From: Marinomonas shanghaiensis
Lineage (GTDB): Bacteria; Pseudomonadota; Gammaproteobacteria; Pseudomonadales; Marinomonadaceae
DNA: 64,000 nt
Direction: 5' to 3'
Assembly (NCBI RefSeq): GCF_003259175.1
Contig: NZ_QGOK01000005.1
Location: 62,001 to 126,000 of the forward strand
The notes beneath the pieces are model-generated. The model ran no database searches. It was not told the origin of the DNA and saw only the letters and a list, made by a program, of their open reading frames with translations. This document shows, one piece after another, positions 27,661 to 34,944 of this stretch (positions within the stretch are counted from its first letter, which is position 1; each line of letters begins with the position of its first letter). Made by a program: the position numbers and the translations under genes.

Positions 27661-27735
27661 GTCTGAGTGTTCATAACCTTGGGGTTAAGAGACCCACAAG
27701 TCATTAAACCGTCTACTGAGTTCGATGCTTGAACA
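27661..27735 (+). pseudogene. Degraded fragment of a DODA-type dioxygenase gene
   Basis: This stretch matches positions 24886-24956 of the intact dioxygenase gene: CATAACCTTGG and TTAAGAG, then CCCACAAG are shared, and the conceptual peptide reads HNLG then RDPQVIKPSTEFDA against HNLGLRGPQAIKPSNGFDA. One extra base after CTTGG breaks the frame and a stop follows GATGCT. Nothing of the rest of the gene remains. Confidence 0.65.
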
Positions 27736-27755
27736 ATGTCTAGTTTCCGCTTTGA

Positions 27756-30700
27756 TTAACGCCGTTTTGGTTTGTGTTTATTGTTTTTTTTAGTTGGGCT
27801 ATTGAATTTATAGCCAGAGTTCTTGCCTGTTTGTTTGATATGGCTTTGTAGTTCTAGCATTTCGATTTTAACTTTTCGGCTCGTACTCGCCAGCGGTTTT
27901 AATGCATCCAATTCAGCCAAGGCACGTCCAAATTGCTTTTGCGCCAGCAAGGTATTTACTATTCCCCACATAGCATTAAGTAAATCGGAGGGGTTAGTTG
28001 TATAGAGCCATAAATATATTTCGAACGCTTTTCTGCCATGAGTTAAGGCATCAGGGTAAAGGCCTAACTTTCGATAGGTTATCGCTATATTACTTTGGCT
28101 TGGAGCGACATCTGGGTGATTTTCGTCGAACAGTTCAAGCCGTAAACGTAGGGCTATTTTTTCGTTTTCTAATGCTTTGTCATGTAACCCTAGCTCACCG
28201 TAGGTGCTACCAATGTTACCATAGCTTGTGGCGACATGTGGGTGGCTTTCGCCGAGCAGTGTTAGGAGTAAACCTAGGCTTTTTTCCTGGCTTTCCAATG
28301 CTTTTTCATGTAATCCCAGCTTACCGTAGGTTGCGCCTATATTGCCATAGCATCTGGCGACATCGGGGTGATTTTCGTCGAATAGTTCAAGTCGTAAACG
28401 TAGAGCTTTTTCTTTGTTCTCCAGAGCTTTGTCATGCAATCCTAGATGACTGTAGGAAATACCTATATTGTTGTAGCTTGTGGCGACATCTGGGTGTTTT
28501 TCCTCTGAATAGGTGAGTCGTATATCCAGTGCCGTTTGCTCATAGGTCAGTGCGTGATTTGGTTTCATTAGTCCACTATTTATTGTGCCTAAGTCGGCCA
28601 GTAAGTGGGCTTTTAATAGTTGGTTGTCTTTGTGTTCTGTTGTGTGTGTTTTTTCAAATAAGTCTAATGCTTTTAATAATAACGCTTCACTTTGTTGGTA
28701 CTGACCTAGGTGCCATAATGGATAGGCTTGTAACCAGATAAGCTCGATGGCTTGCGACCACTGGTGTTTGTCAGCTAAGGCTTGCCAGTTTTCTAGATGG
28801 TCTACTTCGGCTTGATACTCTTTTAGATCTAAGAACTCATCTTTGCGTGTTTCGAACCAGTCAATTATGCGTTGGCAAACGGTTTGTCCCCATGCCTGCA
28901 TATTATCTAATGGGTGCAATTTCCGTTGTATTTCTTTCAGTAAGCGGTGAACGGAATAACGAGTATGGTCTGTGATGGATAAAAGCCTTAGCTCCACCCC
29001 AAGCGCCAGTGGCTCAATTAAATCGTCTTCCGAAACGTCCAACAAGCTTGCCATCAATGACGTGCTCATGGAGGCCGTGGCGCTCCAGCTAAGTAGGCGT
29101 AAAACCTCTTCTATAAGCGGTGATTGTTCTATCTCTCGCTCTGTTAGTGTTAAGGTGCCAAACAGTCCTTTTTGGTGGTTGGTAAAACTGTCATGGTGTT
29201 TAGTGTTTAAGGCTGTGTCTAAACTGGAATGTAATAGGGTTCTGTAGTTTGCAAAGGTAACGCTTGGCAGTCGTTTCAGATAGGCGCCCGCCAGTTCAAT
29301 CGCAAGTGGTAAATGGCCTAATGTTTCCACAATGTCTTGGCAAATTACCTTGTCCTCGTCTGACAGCTTAAGATTCTGGCGGTTGGCTTCTTTCAGTAAA
29401 AGTTCAATTGATTCATCTTCGCTAAGCAGAGACAAGGGTAACGCGTTAAAACCGCTGATATTGATTCGGCTGGTGATTAATAGATGTGGTGTTGCCTGTA
29501 CAGTTGGTAAGTAGTCTTGAATTTGCTCTTTGCTTTCAACGTTATCAAAAATGATTAAGCAATCTGAACTGTTTTGCAGTTTCTCTCGTGCTTTTGCTAG
29601 CAGGTCTGCCGTTTCTAAATGGGGTGAAAACCATTTGGCGTTATTCGCCATGATGACTAACTGGGAAGACATGTCCTGATCCGCAGCAATCCACATAACC
29701 CCATTAGGGTATTCATCTCTATATCGATACGCGTACTCGACGGCGAGCTGTGTTTTCCCTAAACCGCCCATGCCATTAAAAGACGCCGCATGACCGATGC
29801 TAGTTTGTTGTCCTGAAACAAGTTGTGTTCTCAGTTCCTGTAAAACCTGTTCTCTACCGACGACACCTTCCCCTTTTGATCGAAAAGGCAGGTTAAAAAC
29901 AAAATTGTTTATATCAAAATCAGGTTTGGTGTTTGGTGCTGGCGAAGTGGTTGTCGGTAAAGAGCTTGTCACGGCAGGTTCTGACTGTTCGTTCTGATTC
30001 TCTCGTTCAGCATCGCTGGCCAGCTCGTTTAATAAAGCAGGCAAATCCTTATGGTTTTCATAGGTGACAGAAGTTAAAGGCAATCCAAGCTTTTCTATGT
30101 CGGTTTTCTGACTTTCTTTGATTAATATAAAATGATCATGAGTATTGCCATCAAAAAGCTCACTGATGGACTGTAGCTCTTTAGAAAAGACTTTATCACT
30201 AAAACTGAAACCTATAAAAAGTAGCTGGCGAGTTGCTAAGTAGGTTTTTAATGTCGCTTGCGCTGTTTTGTATTTCGCCTTATCTGCATCTTCACTGTAT
30301 AAGTGGCTGTAACCATCGGGTGTGAGGATAAGCTGGTTTGCATTGCTAATGCGACCATGCAAATGCCAAACAGTCGGTTTAGTGAGTTGCGTAGATAATG
30401 AAATTGCTTGTTCATGAGCTGCTTCAATATCCCAGTGGTTTAGGTCTGCCAACATTGGGCAAGCCCAATCTAATACTTTGTCATAGTTGGTAGTAATAAT
30501 AAGCAAACTGTTTAATCGCCAGATGGACTTTGCGAGTTCTAAGCTTGATTGTTCGCATTGATCTTTGTTCAATCCTATTTGTTGTGTGAGATAGGCATTC
30601 CATTTTTGATTTTTAAGTGTCTGCTTAGCTAATTTGGCGGCGTCCAAATAGCTATTGTCATCACCATGATCAAGGTGCGCTTCAATCAACGTCGCTGCTG

Positions 30701-30887
30701 AGTCTTTGAGTCCTTGTTTTCTAATTTCTTCTGCGCTGTTAAGTAATAATGTCTTCCAGCTAGGAAAAAGAGGTTCTTGGGAGCCAGCCTTTTTGACAGA
30801 CATGGAAACCCCCGCCCCAACAAACGGAATTAATTGACCACTTTTAAGTGCTTCTGTTAGTCCTTTGGGGAGTGTGAATTTCGTCAT
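27756..30887 (-). CDS. STAND protein: SIR2 domain + NB-ARC ATPase + kinesin-light-chain-type TPRs
   Basis: 1043 residues from ATG 30887; the frame is open to a TTG at 30917, but the leader aligns with that of the deletion copy exactly at ATG 30887. Residues 5-290 are a SIR2-like NAD-hydrolase fold: IPFVGAGVS near 20-28, ITTNYDKVLDWA near 131-142, WHLHGRI with the catalytic His near 176, and LLFIGFSFSD. Residues 340-600 form NB-ARC: P-loop GMGGLGKTQ at 372-380, Walker B LIIFDN, LLITSR and GHLPLAIELAGAYL. From about 700 to 960 come TPRs of 42 residues with HPDVA/YxNIG spacing, then a Lys-rich tail. This architecture is that of anti-phage STAND sensors whose SIR2 effector depletes NAD+ on activation. 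The trigger is unknown. No transposase is adjacent. Confidence 0.88.
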   Translation of the reverse strand: MTKFTLPKGLTEALKSGQLIPFVGAGVSMSVKKAGSQEPLFPSWKTLLLNSAEEIRKQGLKDSAATLIEAHLDHGDDNSYLDAAKLAKQTLKNQKWNAYLTQQIGLNKDQCEQSSLELAKSIWRLNSLLIITTNYDKVLDWACPMLADLNHWDIEAAHEQAISLSTQLTKPTVWHLHGRISNANQLILTPDGYSHLYSEDADKAKYKTAQATLKTYLATRQLLFIGFSFSDKVFSKELQSISELFDGNTHDHFILIKESQKTDIEKLGLPLTSVTYENHKDLPALLNELASDAERENQNEQSEPAVTSSLPTTTSPAPNTKPDFDINNFVFNLPFRSKGEGVVGREQVLQELRTQLVSGQQTSIGHAASFNGMGGLGKTQLAVEYAYRYRDEYPNGVMWIAADQDMSSQLVIMANNAKWFSPHLETADLLAKAREKLQNSSDCLIIFDNVESKEQIQDYLPTVQATPHLLITSRINISGFNALPLSLLSEDESIELLLKEANRQNLKLSDEDKVICQDIVETLGHLPLAIELAGAYLKRLPSVTFANYRTLLHSSLDTALNTKHHDSFTNHQKGLFGTLTLTEREIEQSPLIEEVLRLLSWSATASMSTSLMASLLDVSEDDLIEPLALGVELRLLSITDHTRYSVHRLLKEIQRKLHPLDNMQAWGQTVCQRIIDWFETRKDEFLDLKEYQAEVDHLENWQALADKHQWSQAIELIWLQAYPLWHLGQYQQSEALLLKALDLFEKTHTTEHKDNQLLKAHLLADLGTINSGLMKPNHALTYEQTALDIRLTYSEEKHPDVATSYNNIGISYSHLGLHDKALENKEKALRLRLELFDENHPDVARCYGNIGATYGKLGLHEKALESQEKSLGLLLTLLGESHPHVATSYGNIGSTYGELGLHDKALENEKIALRLRLELFDENHPDVAPSQSNIAITYRKLGLYPDALTHGRKAFEIYLWLYTTNPSDLLNAMWGIVNTLLAQKQFGRALAELDALKPLASTSRKVKIEMLELQSHIKQTGKNSGYKFNSPTKKNNKHKPKRR
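28108..28487. repeat. Tandem TPR-coding repeats, 126-base period with a 252-base duplicated unit
   Basis: Within the STAND gene, the unit beginning ACATCTGGGTGATTTTCG at 28108 recurs with few changes at 28360, exactly 252 bases (two TPRs) away; both encode RLRLELFDENHPDVA. The TPR between them is more diverged. This points to a fairly recent two-repeat duplication. Confidence 0.75.
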
Positions 30888-30972
30888 GAAAACCTTGAAA
30901 GTAGAGAAATGAGTCAAGGTTTGATTTTACTGGGAAATCACCATGCATTGCTACTTCATAAAAATGATACCT

Positions 30973-31000
30973 TATCTCAAAATAGTGTTTTTTTGAGACA
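30973..31000. promoter_or_regulatory. Operator dyad 1 in the Fic/STAND divergent promoter region
   Basis: TATCTCAA (30973-30980) and TTGAGACA (30993-31000), arms 20 bases apart start to start. Same geometry as dyad 2, 51 bases away. Confidence 0.55.
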
Positions 31001-31023
31001 GATATTCTTTTCTTTGCTATCTT

Positions 31024-31051
31024 TATCTCAATTATTCTTGTTTTTGAGATA
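31024..31051. promoter_or_regulatory. Operator dyad 2 overlapping the Fic gene ribosome site
   Basis: TATCTCAA (31024-31031) and TTGAGATA (31044-31051) form a perfect 8-base inverted repeat, again 20 bases start to start, ending three bases before the Fic ATG. A bound protein, or a hairpin in mRNA, would block translation start or transcription. Confidence 0.6.
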
Positions 31052-31054
31052 GCT

Positions 31055-32431
31055 ATGATTATTTCACCGCCTAAAGACTTAATAGAAAACCCAATAGAGT
31101 TCATTTCTAAGCAATCAAATTACTCTTTTGGTGAGTATATTAGCTATAGGACCCCAGTGGACTCTAAGGGGCGATATTTCCATTTTGATGAGATCAAGCA
31201 TCGGTTACCTAAGAAATTAGATACACTGTTAGTTTGGTCGTTGATGAAAGAAGCCAGAAGCAATCAAAGACAAACGGCCTTTTTTGATGGAAGTGTGGTT
31301 GTTCCTAGTTTATATCTCACACCAACCATCCAAAAAGCCATTAGTGAGACGGATCGAAATACAACAACCGCCGCATTGGAGTGGATGTGTAACAAGATAG
31401 GTGAGCAGAAGCATCTAGACTATTTATTGAATGACCTGATTGAAGACGAAGCCATTAGCAGCAGTCAGCTAGAAGGGGCAGCCACCACAACGAAAGTCGC
31501 AAAAGATATGCTGAAACGGGCGAGAAAGCCCAGAAGCCTTGATGAAAAAATGATTCTTGGTAATTTCAGAATGATGAAGTTTGCGTGGGAGCACAGAAAC
31601 AAAGCTCTTTCGGTTGAATTTATCGAGGAACTTCACCAGATCGGTGTGGAAGGCATTGAAGATGATAAATACAAACCGGGTGTGATTCGAACAACTGATG
31701 ATGTGGTGGTAGAGAACAATGATGGTGAAGTCGTCCATACGCCACCCAAAGCCGAATCCTTAAGTAGTCGACTTGATAGGTTAGTAGAGTGGGTAAATCA
31801 GTCACATCATGATGCGGAAAGTTCGGGTTATATCCATCCTCTGGTGAAGGCTATCACGCTACATTTCCGAATTGGCTACGAACACCCTTTCCATGATGGC
31901 AATGGTCGTGTCGCTAGGGCGCTGTTTTATTGGTACATGTTTAAAAACGAGTTTGCAGCGTTTCGTTATATTGCGATCAGCTTGTTATTGAAAGAAGCCC
32001 CTGTGCAATACGGTAAAAGCTATCTTTATACCGAAACAGATGACATGGATTTAACCTACTTTGTTGACCATCAGTGTCGAATTATCATTCGGGCTATCAA
32101 CAAATTTAAAGCTTCCTACAAGGAGTCAGTAGAGCAAACCGAAGTGTTTAACAAGTGGCTGTGGGATTCTGGTTTGTATCGTCAGTTGACCGATAAGCAG
32201 CAGACAGTTTTTCAAGTGGCGAAAAGTGAGAAAGCCGTTTCTTTTACCATCAACAATGTGAAAGATAACTTGGGTTGTTCCTACAACACCGCCGCGACCG
32301 TATTGAATGGATTGGTTGAATTGAAGTTATTTAAAAAAGTGAAAGACGGCCGTGAATGGGTGTACAAAATGATTGACCAGAAAGAATTGGTAAAATCATG
32401 GCAGGCTGATACGAAACAATTTAAAGATTAA
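31055..32431 (+). CDS. Fic family protein (putative AMP transferase) with C-terminal winged helix
   Basis: 458 residues. A Fic/DOC N-terminal region carries an inhibitory-helix motif SSQLEG (S136, E140, G141), so this is a class II self-inhibited Fic. The catalytic loop HPFHDGNGRVAR at 277-288 is complete (HxFx[D/E]GNGRxxR). The last ~80 residues form a winged-helix-like segment (SFTINNVKDNLGCSYNTAAT, then VLNGLVELKLFKK). Such Fic proteins typically AMPylate protein targets and some bind DNA. Two identical dyads before the start suggest autoregulation. It is divergent from the STAND gene, with 167 bases between starts. Confidence 0.88.
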   Translation: MIISPPKDLIENPIEFISKQSNYSFGEYISYRTPVDSKGRYFHFDEIKHRLPKKLDTLLVWSLMKEARSNQRQTAFFDGSVVVPSLYLTPTIQKAISETDRNTTTAALEWMCNKIGEQKHLDYLLNDLIEDEAISSSQLEGAATTTKVAKDMLKRARKPRSLDEKMILGNFRMMKFAWEHRNKALSVEFIEELHQIGVEGIEDDKYKPGVIRTTDDVVVENNDGEVVHTPPKAESLSSRLDRLVEWVNQSHHDAESSGYIHPLVKAITLHFRIGYEHPFHDGNGRVARALFYWYMFKNEFAAFRYIAISLLLKEAPVQYGKSYLYTETDDMDLTYFVDHQCRIIIRAINKFKASYKESVEQTEVFNKWLWDSGLYRQLTDKQQTVFQVAKSEKAVSFTINNVKDNLGCSYNTAATVLNGLVELKLFKKVKDGREWVYKMIDQKELVKSWQADTKQFKD

Positions 32432-32448
32432 TTGGCCTTTTGATACAT

Positions 32449-32483
32449 AAAAAAACGAAAGTCATCATTGGCTTTCGTTTTTT
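32449..32483. terminator. Bidirectional terminator between Fic and GST genes
   Basis: AAAAAACGAAAG / CTTTCGTTTTTT arms (32449-32461 and 32472-32483) with A-run and T-run on the two sides, so it can work in both directions between convergent genes. Confidence 0.82.
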
Positions 32484-32507
32484 ATTGGATGATGAATTAC
32501 CAAGAAA

Positions 32508-33161
32508 TTAAAGGACTTCGCCTGCCTCACCTGCAGCGACGACTTCTGTTTCAGCTACAGAGTCTGCTAACCATGCTTGCATGTCTGGGCGTGCGAGCAT
32601 GGTTTTGTGGTAGGCGCTGGCGGCGTCCGAAAGTTGGATGCCGTAGGTGGCAAAGCGGAAGACAACGGGCGCAAAAAAGACATCGGCTAAGCTGAATTCA
32701 CCAAATAAGTAGTCGCCATTTTGGGCGTGTTTAGTGCGTAAATCAGACCAGAGAGCATCTAGGGTTGCGACTTCCTTTTTTGCCTTGTCGCTTAGTTCTA
32801 CACGGCGCTTCGCACGGCAATTCATCGGCATTTCGTTGCGAATTCCAAAGAGTCCAGAGTGCATATCAGCCACAATTGAGCGTGCCACGGCGCGGTGGTT
32901 TTTGTCCCCAGGCCAGCCTTTTCCATCCAAATAGGTTTCATTGATGTATTCGCAAATAGCAAGAGAATCCCACACGTTTAAATCACCATCCACCAATACG
33001 GGTACTTTGCTGACGGGAGTGTATTTGGCTAGCTCAATGCGGAATTCGTCGCTAAACAGGCTGAGTTTTATTTCTTCAAACGGAATGTTGAAGGCTTTTA
33101 ACGCCAACCAACCCCGTAAAGACCAAGATGAGTAATTTTTATTGCCGATGATCAGTTTCAT
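32508..33161 (-). CDS. Glutathione S-transferase family protein
   Basis: 217 residues from ATG 33161 (MKLIIGNKNYSSWSLRGWLA). N-terminal thioredoxin fold with the catalytic Ser in NYSSWS, a PVLVDGDLNVWDSLAICEYI glutathione-binding stretch, and an all-helical C-terminal domain with FSLADVFFAPV. Cytoplasmic. The divergent LysR gene probably regulates it. Substrate unknown. Confidence 0.9.
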   Translation of the reverse strand: MKLIIGNKNYSSWSLRGWLALKAFNIPFEEIKLSLFSDEFRIELAKYTPVSKVPVLVDGDLNVWDSLAICEYINETYLDGKGWPGDKNHRAVARSIVADMHSGLFGIRNEMPMNCRAKRRVELSDKAKKEVATLDALWSDLRTKHAQNGDYLFGEFSLADVFFAPVVFRFATYGIQLSDAASAYHKTMLARPDMQAWLADSVAETEVVAAGEAGEVL

Positions 33162-33282
33162 TTTGCAAGGTTCCTTTTTGATGTCTCTACTGGCTAAGAA
33201 ATGCATTATTGCTGCTTGTTTTTCTGACGACTAACGAATAGTTTTGATGTTTCCTATTCCAAACCTTGATAGATGATTTTTC

Positions 33283-34143
33283 ATGGACATTGATTCACTC
33301 CGTAGCTTTATTGCTTTTGTTGATACTGGCAGCTTTACCCGAGCGGCAAAACAGACGTTTCGTACACAAAGTGCCATTAGTATGCAGATGAAAAAGTTGG
33401 AAGAAGAAACCGGTCATGCTCTGTTTGTGAAAGAAGGCCGTAACCTTGGCTTGACGGAACAAGGTCAGCATTTGGTGAGTTATGCCAGAAGGCTGGTTTC
33501 TTTACATGATGAAGCGTTAGGGCATTTTTCGACTCATCTTCAACATCCACCTTTGACCATTGGCTGTCCTGATGATTATGCCGAGTCCATATTGCCTTCC
33601 ATTGTGGCCTTGGTTCGTGAGACTTTACCGCAGCAGAGCATTCGAGTCGTTTGTGATTGCAGTACGCAACTGCGCTTGATGCTGGACCAAGGAAAAATAG
33701 ATGTCGCCATTTTGACCCGTGCACCAGACGCCGAAGAAGGTTATCTGCTAAAACACGATTCTGGTGTGTGGGTGAAGGGTGACAATCTGCAAACAGATGA
33801 ACCAATAGAAAAGCAAAATCCCTTGTCTTTGGTGTTGTATGAACCTGATTGCAAGTTTCACAGCACAGCCATTGATGGACTAGAAAAACAGGGGCGAGAA
33901 TATCGATTGATGTGCAGTAGTTCCAGTGCAACGGCGATTAAAGGTTTGCTGCGCAAAGGTCAAGGTATCAGTGCGATGGCGCGATCTAGTGTTTCCTATG
34001 GTCTTGGTATTATCGAAGACTCTACTCTTCCTGCGTTACCCTCTGTCGATATCGTGCTCGCTGTTGCGCCTATTCCTCACCCTATGTTTGCGTCTCATTT
34101 AGCGGCAGAGATTAGTCAGCGCTTTTTCGGACAAAATCATTAA
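33283..34143 (+). CDS. LysR-type transcriptional regulator
   Basis: 286 residues. Helix-turn-helix SFTRAAKQTFRTQSAISMQM near residue 17-36, followed by LEEETGHALFVKEGR. The first start ATG (MDIDSLRSFIAF) fits family length. It is divergent from the GST gene across 121 bases, the usual LysR-target arrangement. Confidence 0.9.
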   Translation: MDIDSLRSFIAFVDTGSFTRAAKQTFRTQSAISMQMKKLEEETGHALFVKEGRNLGLTEQGQHLVSYARRLVSLHDEALGHFSTHLQHPPLTIGCPDDYAESILPSIVALVRETLPQQSIRVVCDCSTQLRLMLDQGKIDVAILTRAPDAEEGYLLKHDSGVWVKGDNLQTDEPIEKQNPLSLVLYEPDCKFHSTAIDGLEKQGREYRLMCSSSSATAIKGLLRKGQGISAMARSSVSYGLGIIEDSTLPALPSVDIVLAVAPIPHPMFASHLAAEISQRFFGQNH

Positions 34144-34291
34144 CGTCGGGTTCAATGGAGGATGGTCTCGAAAAGGAAAAGTCAGTGATCTTTGCATAAC
34201 GAAAATCTTAGTCATGATGGTGTAAAGCTGCACACTGGTGTGAAAGAGGGTTTGCTATGCTGCCTCAACGTTAAAAATTGAGGAAACAAAG

Positions 34292-34474
34292 ATGCGAACA
34301 GCTTTGCTTATTATGGCTTTTAGCCTTGTGTCGTTAACGGGCTGTGAAATAAATCGAGTTGGCGGAAAGTTGGCGGGTTTTGATATCGAAGCGAAAAGTG
34401 ATGCGGGGCAAAAAGAGAGTGGTCAATCCGGTAAATTTTGTCCACCTGGGCAAGCGAAAAAAGGCAGCTGCTAG
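34292..34474 (+). CDS. Small predicted lipoprotein
   Basis: 60 residues. Signal peptide with lipobox VSLTGC (Cys at 18), then a short hydrophilic mature part ending in KFCPPGQAKKGSC with two more Cys. GAGGAAACAAAG precedes the ATG. Function unknown. Confidence 0.7.
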   Translation: MRTALLIMAFSLVSLTGCEINRVGGKLAGFDIEAKSDAGQKESGQSGKFCPPGQAKKGSC

Positions 34475-34503
34475 ATTTCGGGCTATTTTTGCTCTGTTAC
34501 ATT

Positions 34504-34519
34504 GATAATGATTATTATC
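34504..34519. promoter_or_regulatory. Fur-box-like dyad
   Basis: GATAAT-GATT-ATTATC is a perfect dyad and matches about 13 of 19 positions of the enterobacterial Fur consensus. It lies 118 bases before the small gene at 34637 and just past the lipoprotein gene. Confidence 0.45.
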
Positions 34520-34636
34520 CTTGTAGATTTCTGTAAATACTTCAATTTTTTACATAACTTTTCTCATTTATGACAGAGTAAATAGAAAAAGTTGTCTATG
34601 GTTAGAAGTCACCATGCATCTACGGAGAGAACCCGC

Positions 34637-34819
34637 ATGAACAGAAAAGATGACCGTATACAACATTTGGTTAGTTTGCTTGAAAACTTAGAAAAAGTAT
34701 CACTGCAGGATATTGCGCAAATACCCCCTTCGCAGCAGCATATACTGGCTGAAAAAATCGAAAGCCTACAGGATGAGCTAAAAGCCTTGATGACAGACGA
34801 TGAACCCATGACGCATTGA
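34637..34819 (+). CDS. Small helical protein of unknown function
   Basis: 60 residues from ATG 34637, which has GGAGAG about eight bases upstream; the frame is open to 34592 but without a ribosome site. Sequence is amphipathic helical (IQHLVSLLENLEKVSLQDIA, later AEKIESLQDELKAL), no Cys, no membrane helix. Not recognised. A Fur-like dyad lies upstream. Confidence 0.6.
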   Translation: MNRKDDRIQHLVSLLENLEKVSLQDIAQIPPSQQHILAEKIESLQDELKALMTDDEPMTH

Positions 34820-34882
34820 TTTTTTTTTAGTCTACCTGATCCATTACTCCAAATCCTATTGACTGCTCGCCCTTTACCAAGC

Positions 34883-34907
34883 AAAAAAAGACCGGCCTAG
34901 GCCGGTC
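34883..34907 (-). terminator. Terminator of the glycerol-type ABC operon
   Basis: GACCGGCCTAGGCCGGTC (34890-34907) is a perfect palindrome followed by seven T on the minus strand, 38 bases past the glpV stop. Confidence 0.85.
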
Positions 34908-34944
34908 AAAGGTTCAGAGTGCTGTGGACAATAACGAAAAGATC

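Noticed and set aside
28108..28487. Regular repeats suggesting a CRISPR array
   Set aside because: The period is 126 bases with coding constraint and conserved TPR residues; there are no short identical repeats with unique spacers.
27998..28516. A 172-codon open frame on the plus strand, antisense to the STAND gene
   Set aside because: It mirrors the TPR repeats of the opposite strand; the peptide is repetitive and has no family features or ribosome site.
30887..31055. STAND gene and Fic gene as a toxin-antitoxin pair
   Set aside because: Both are large effector-like proteins on opposite strands, and the Fic protein carries its own inhibitory motif; neither resembles an antitoxin. Shared regulation remains possible.
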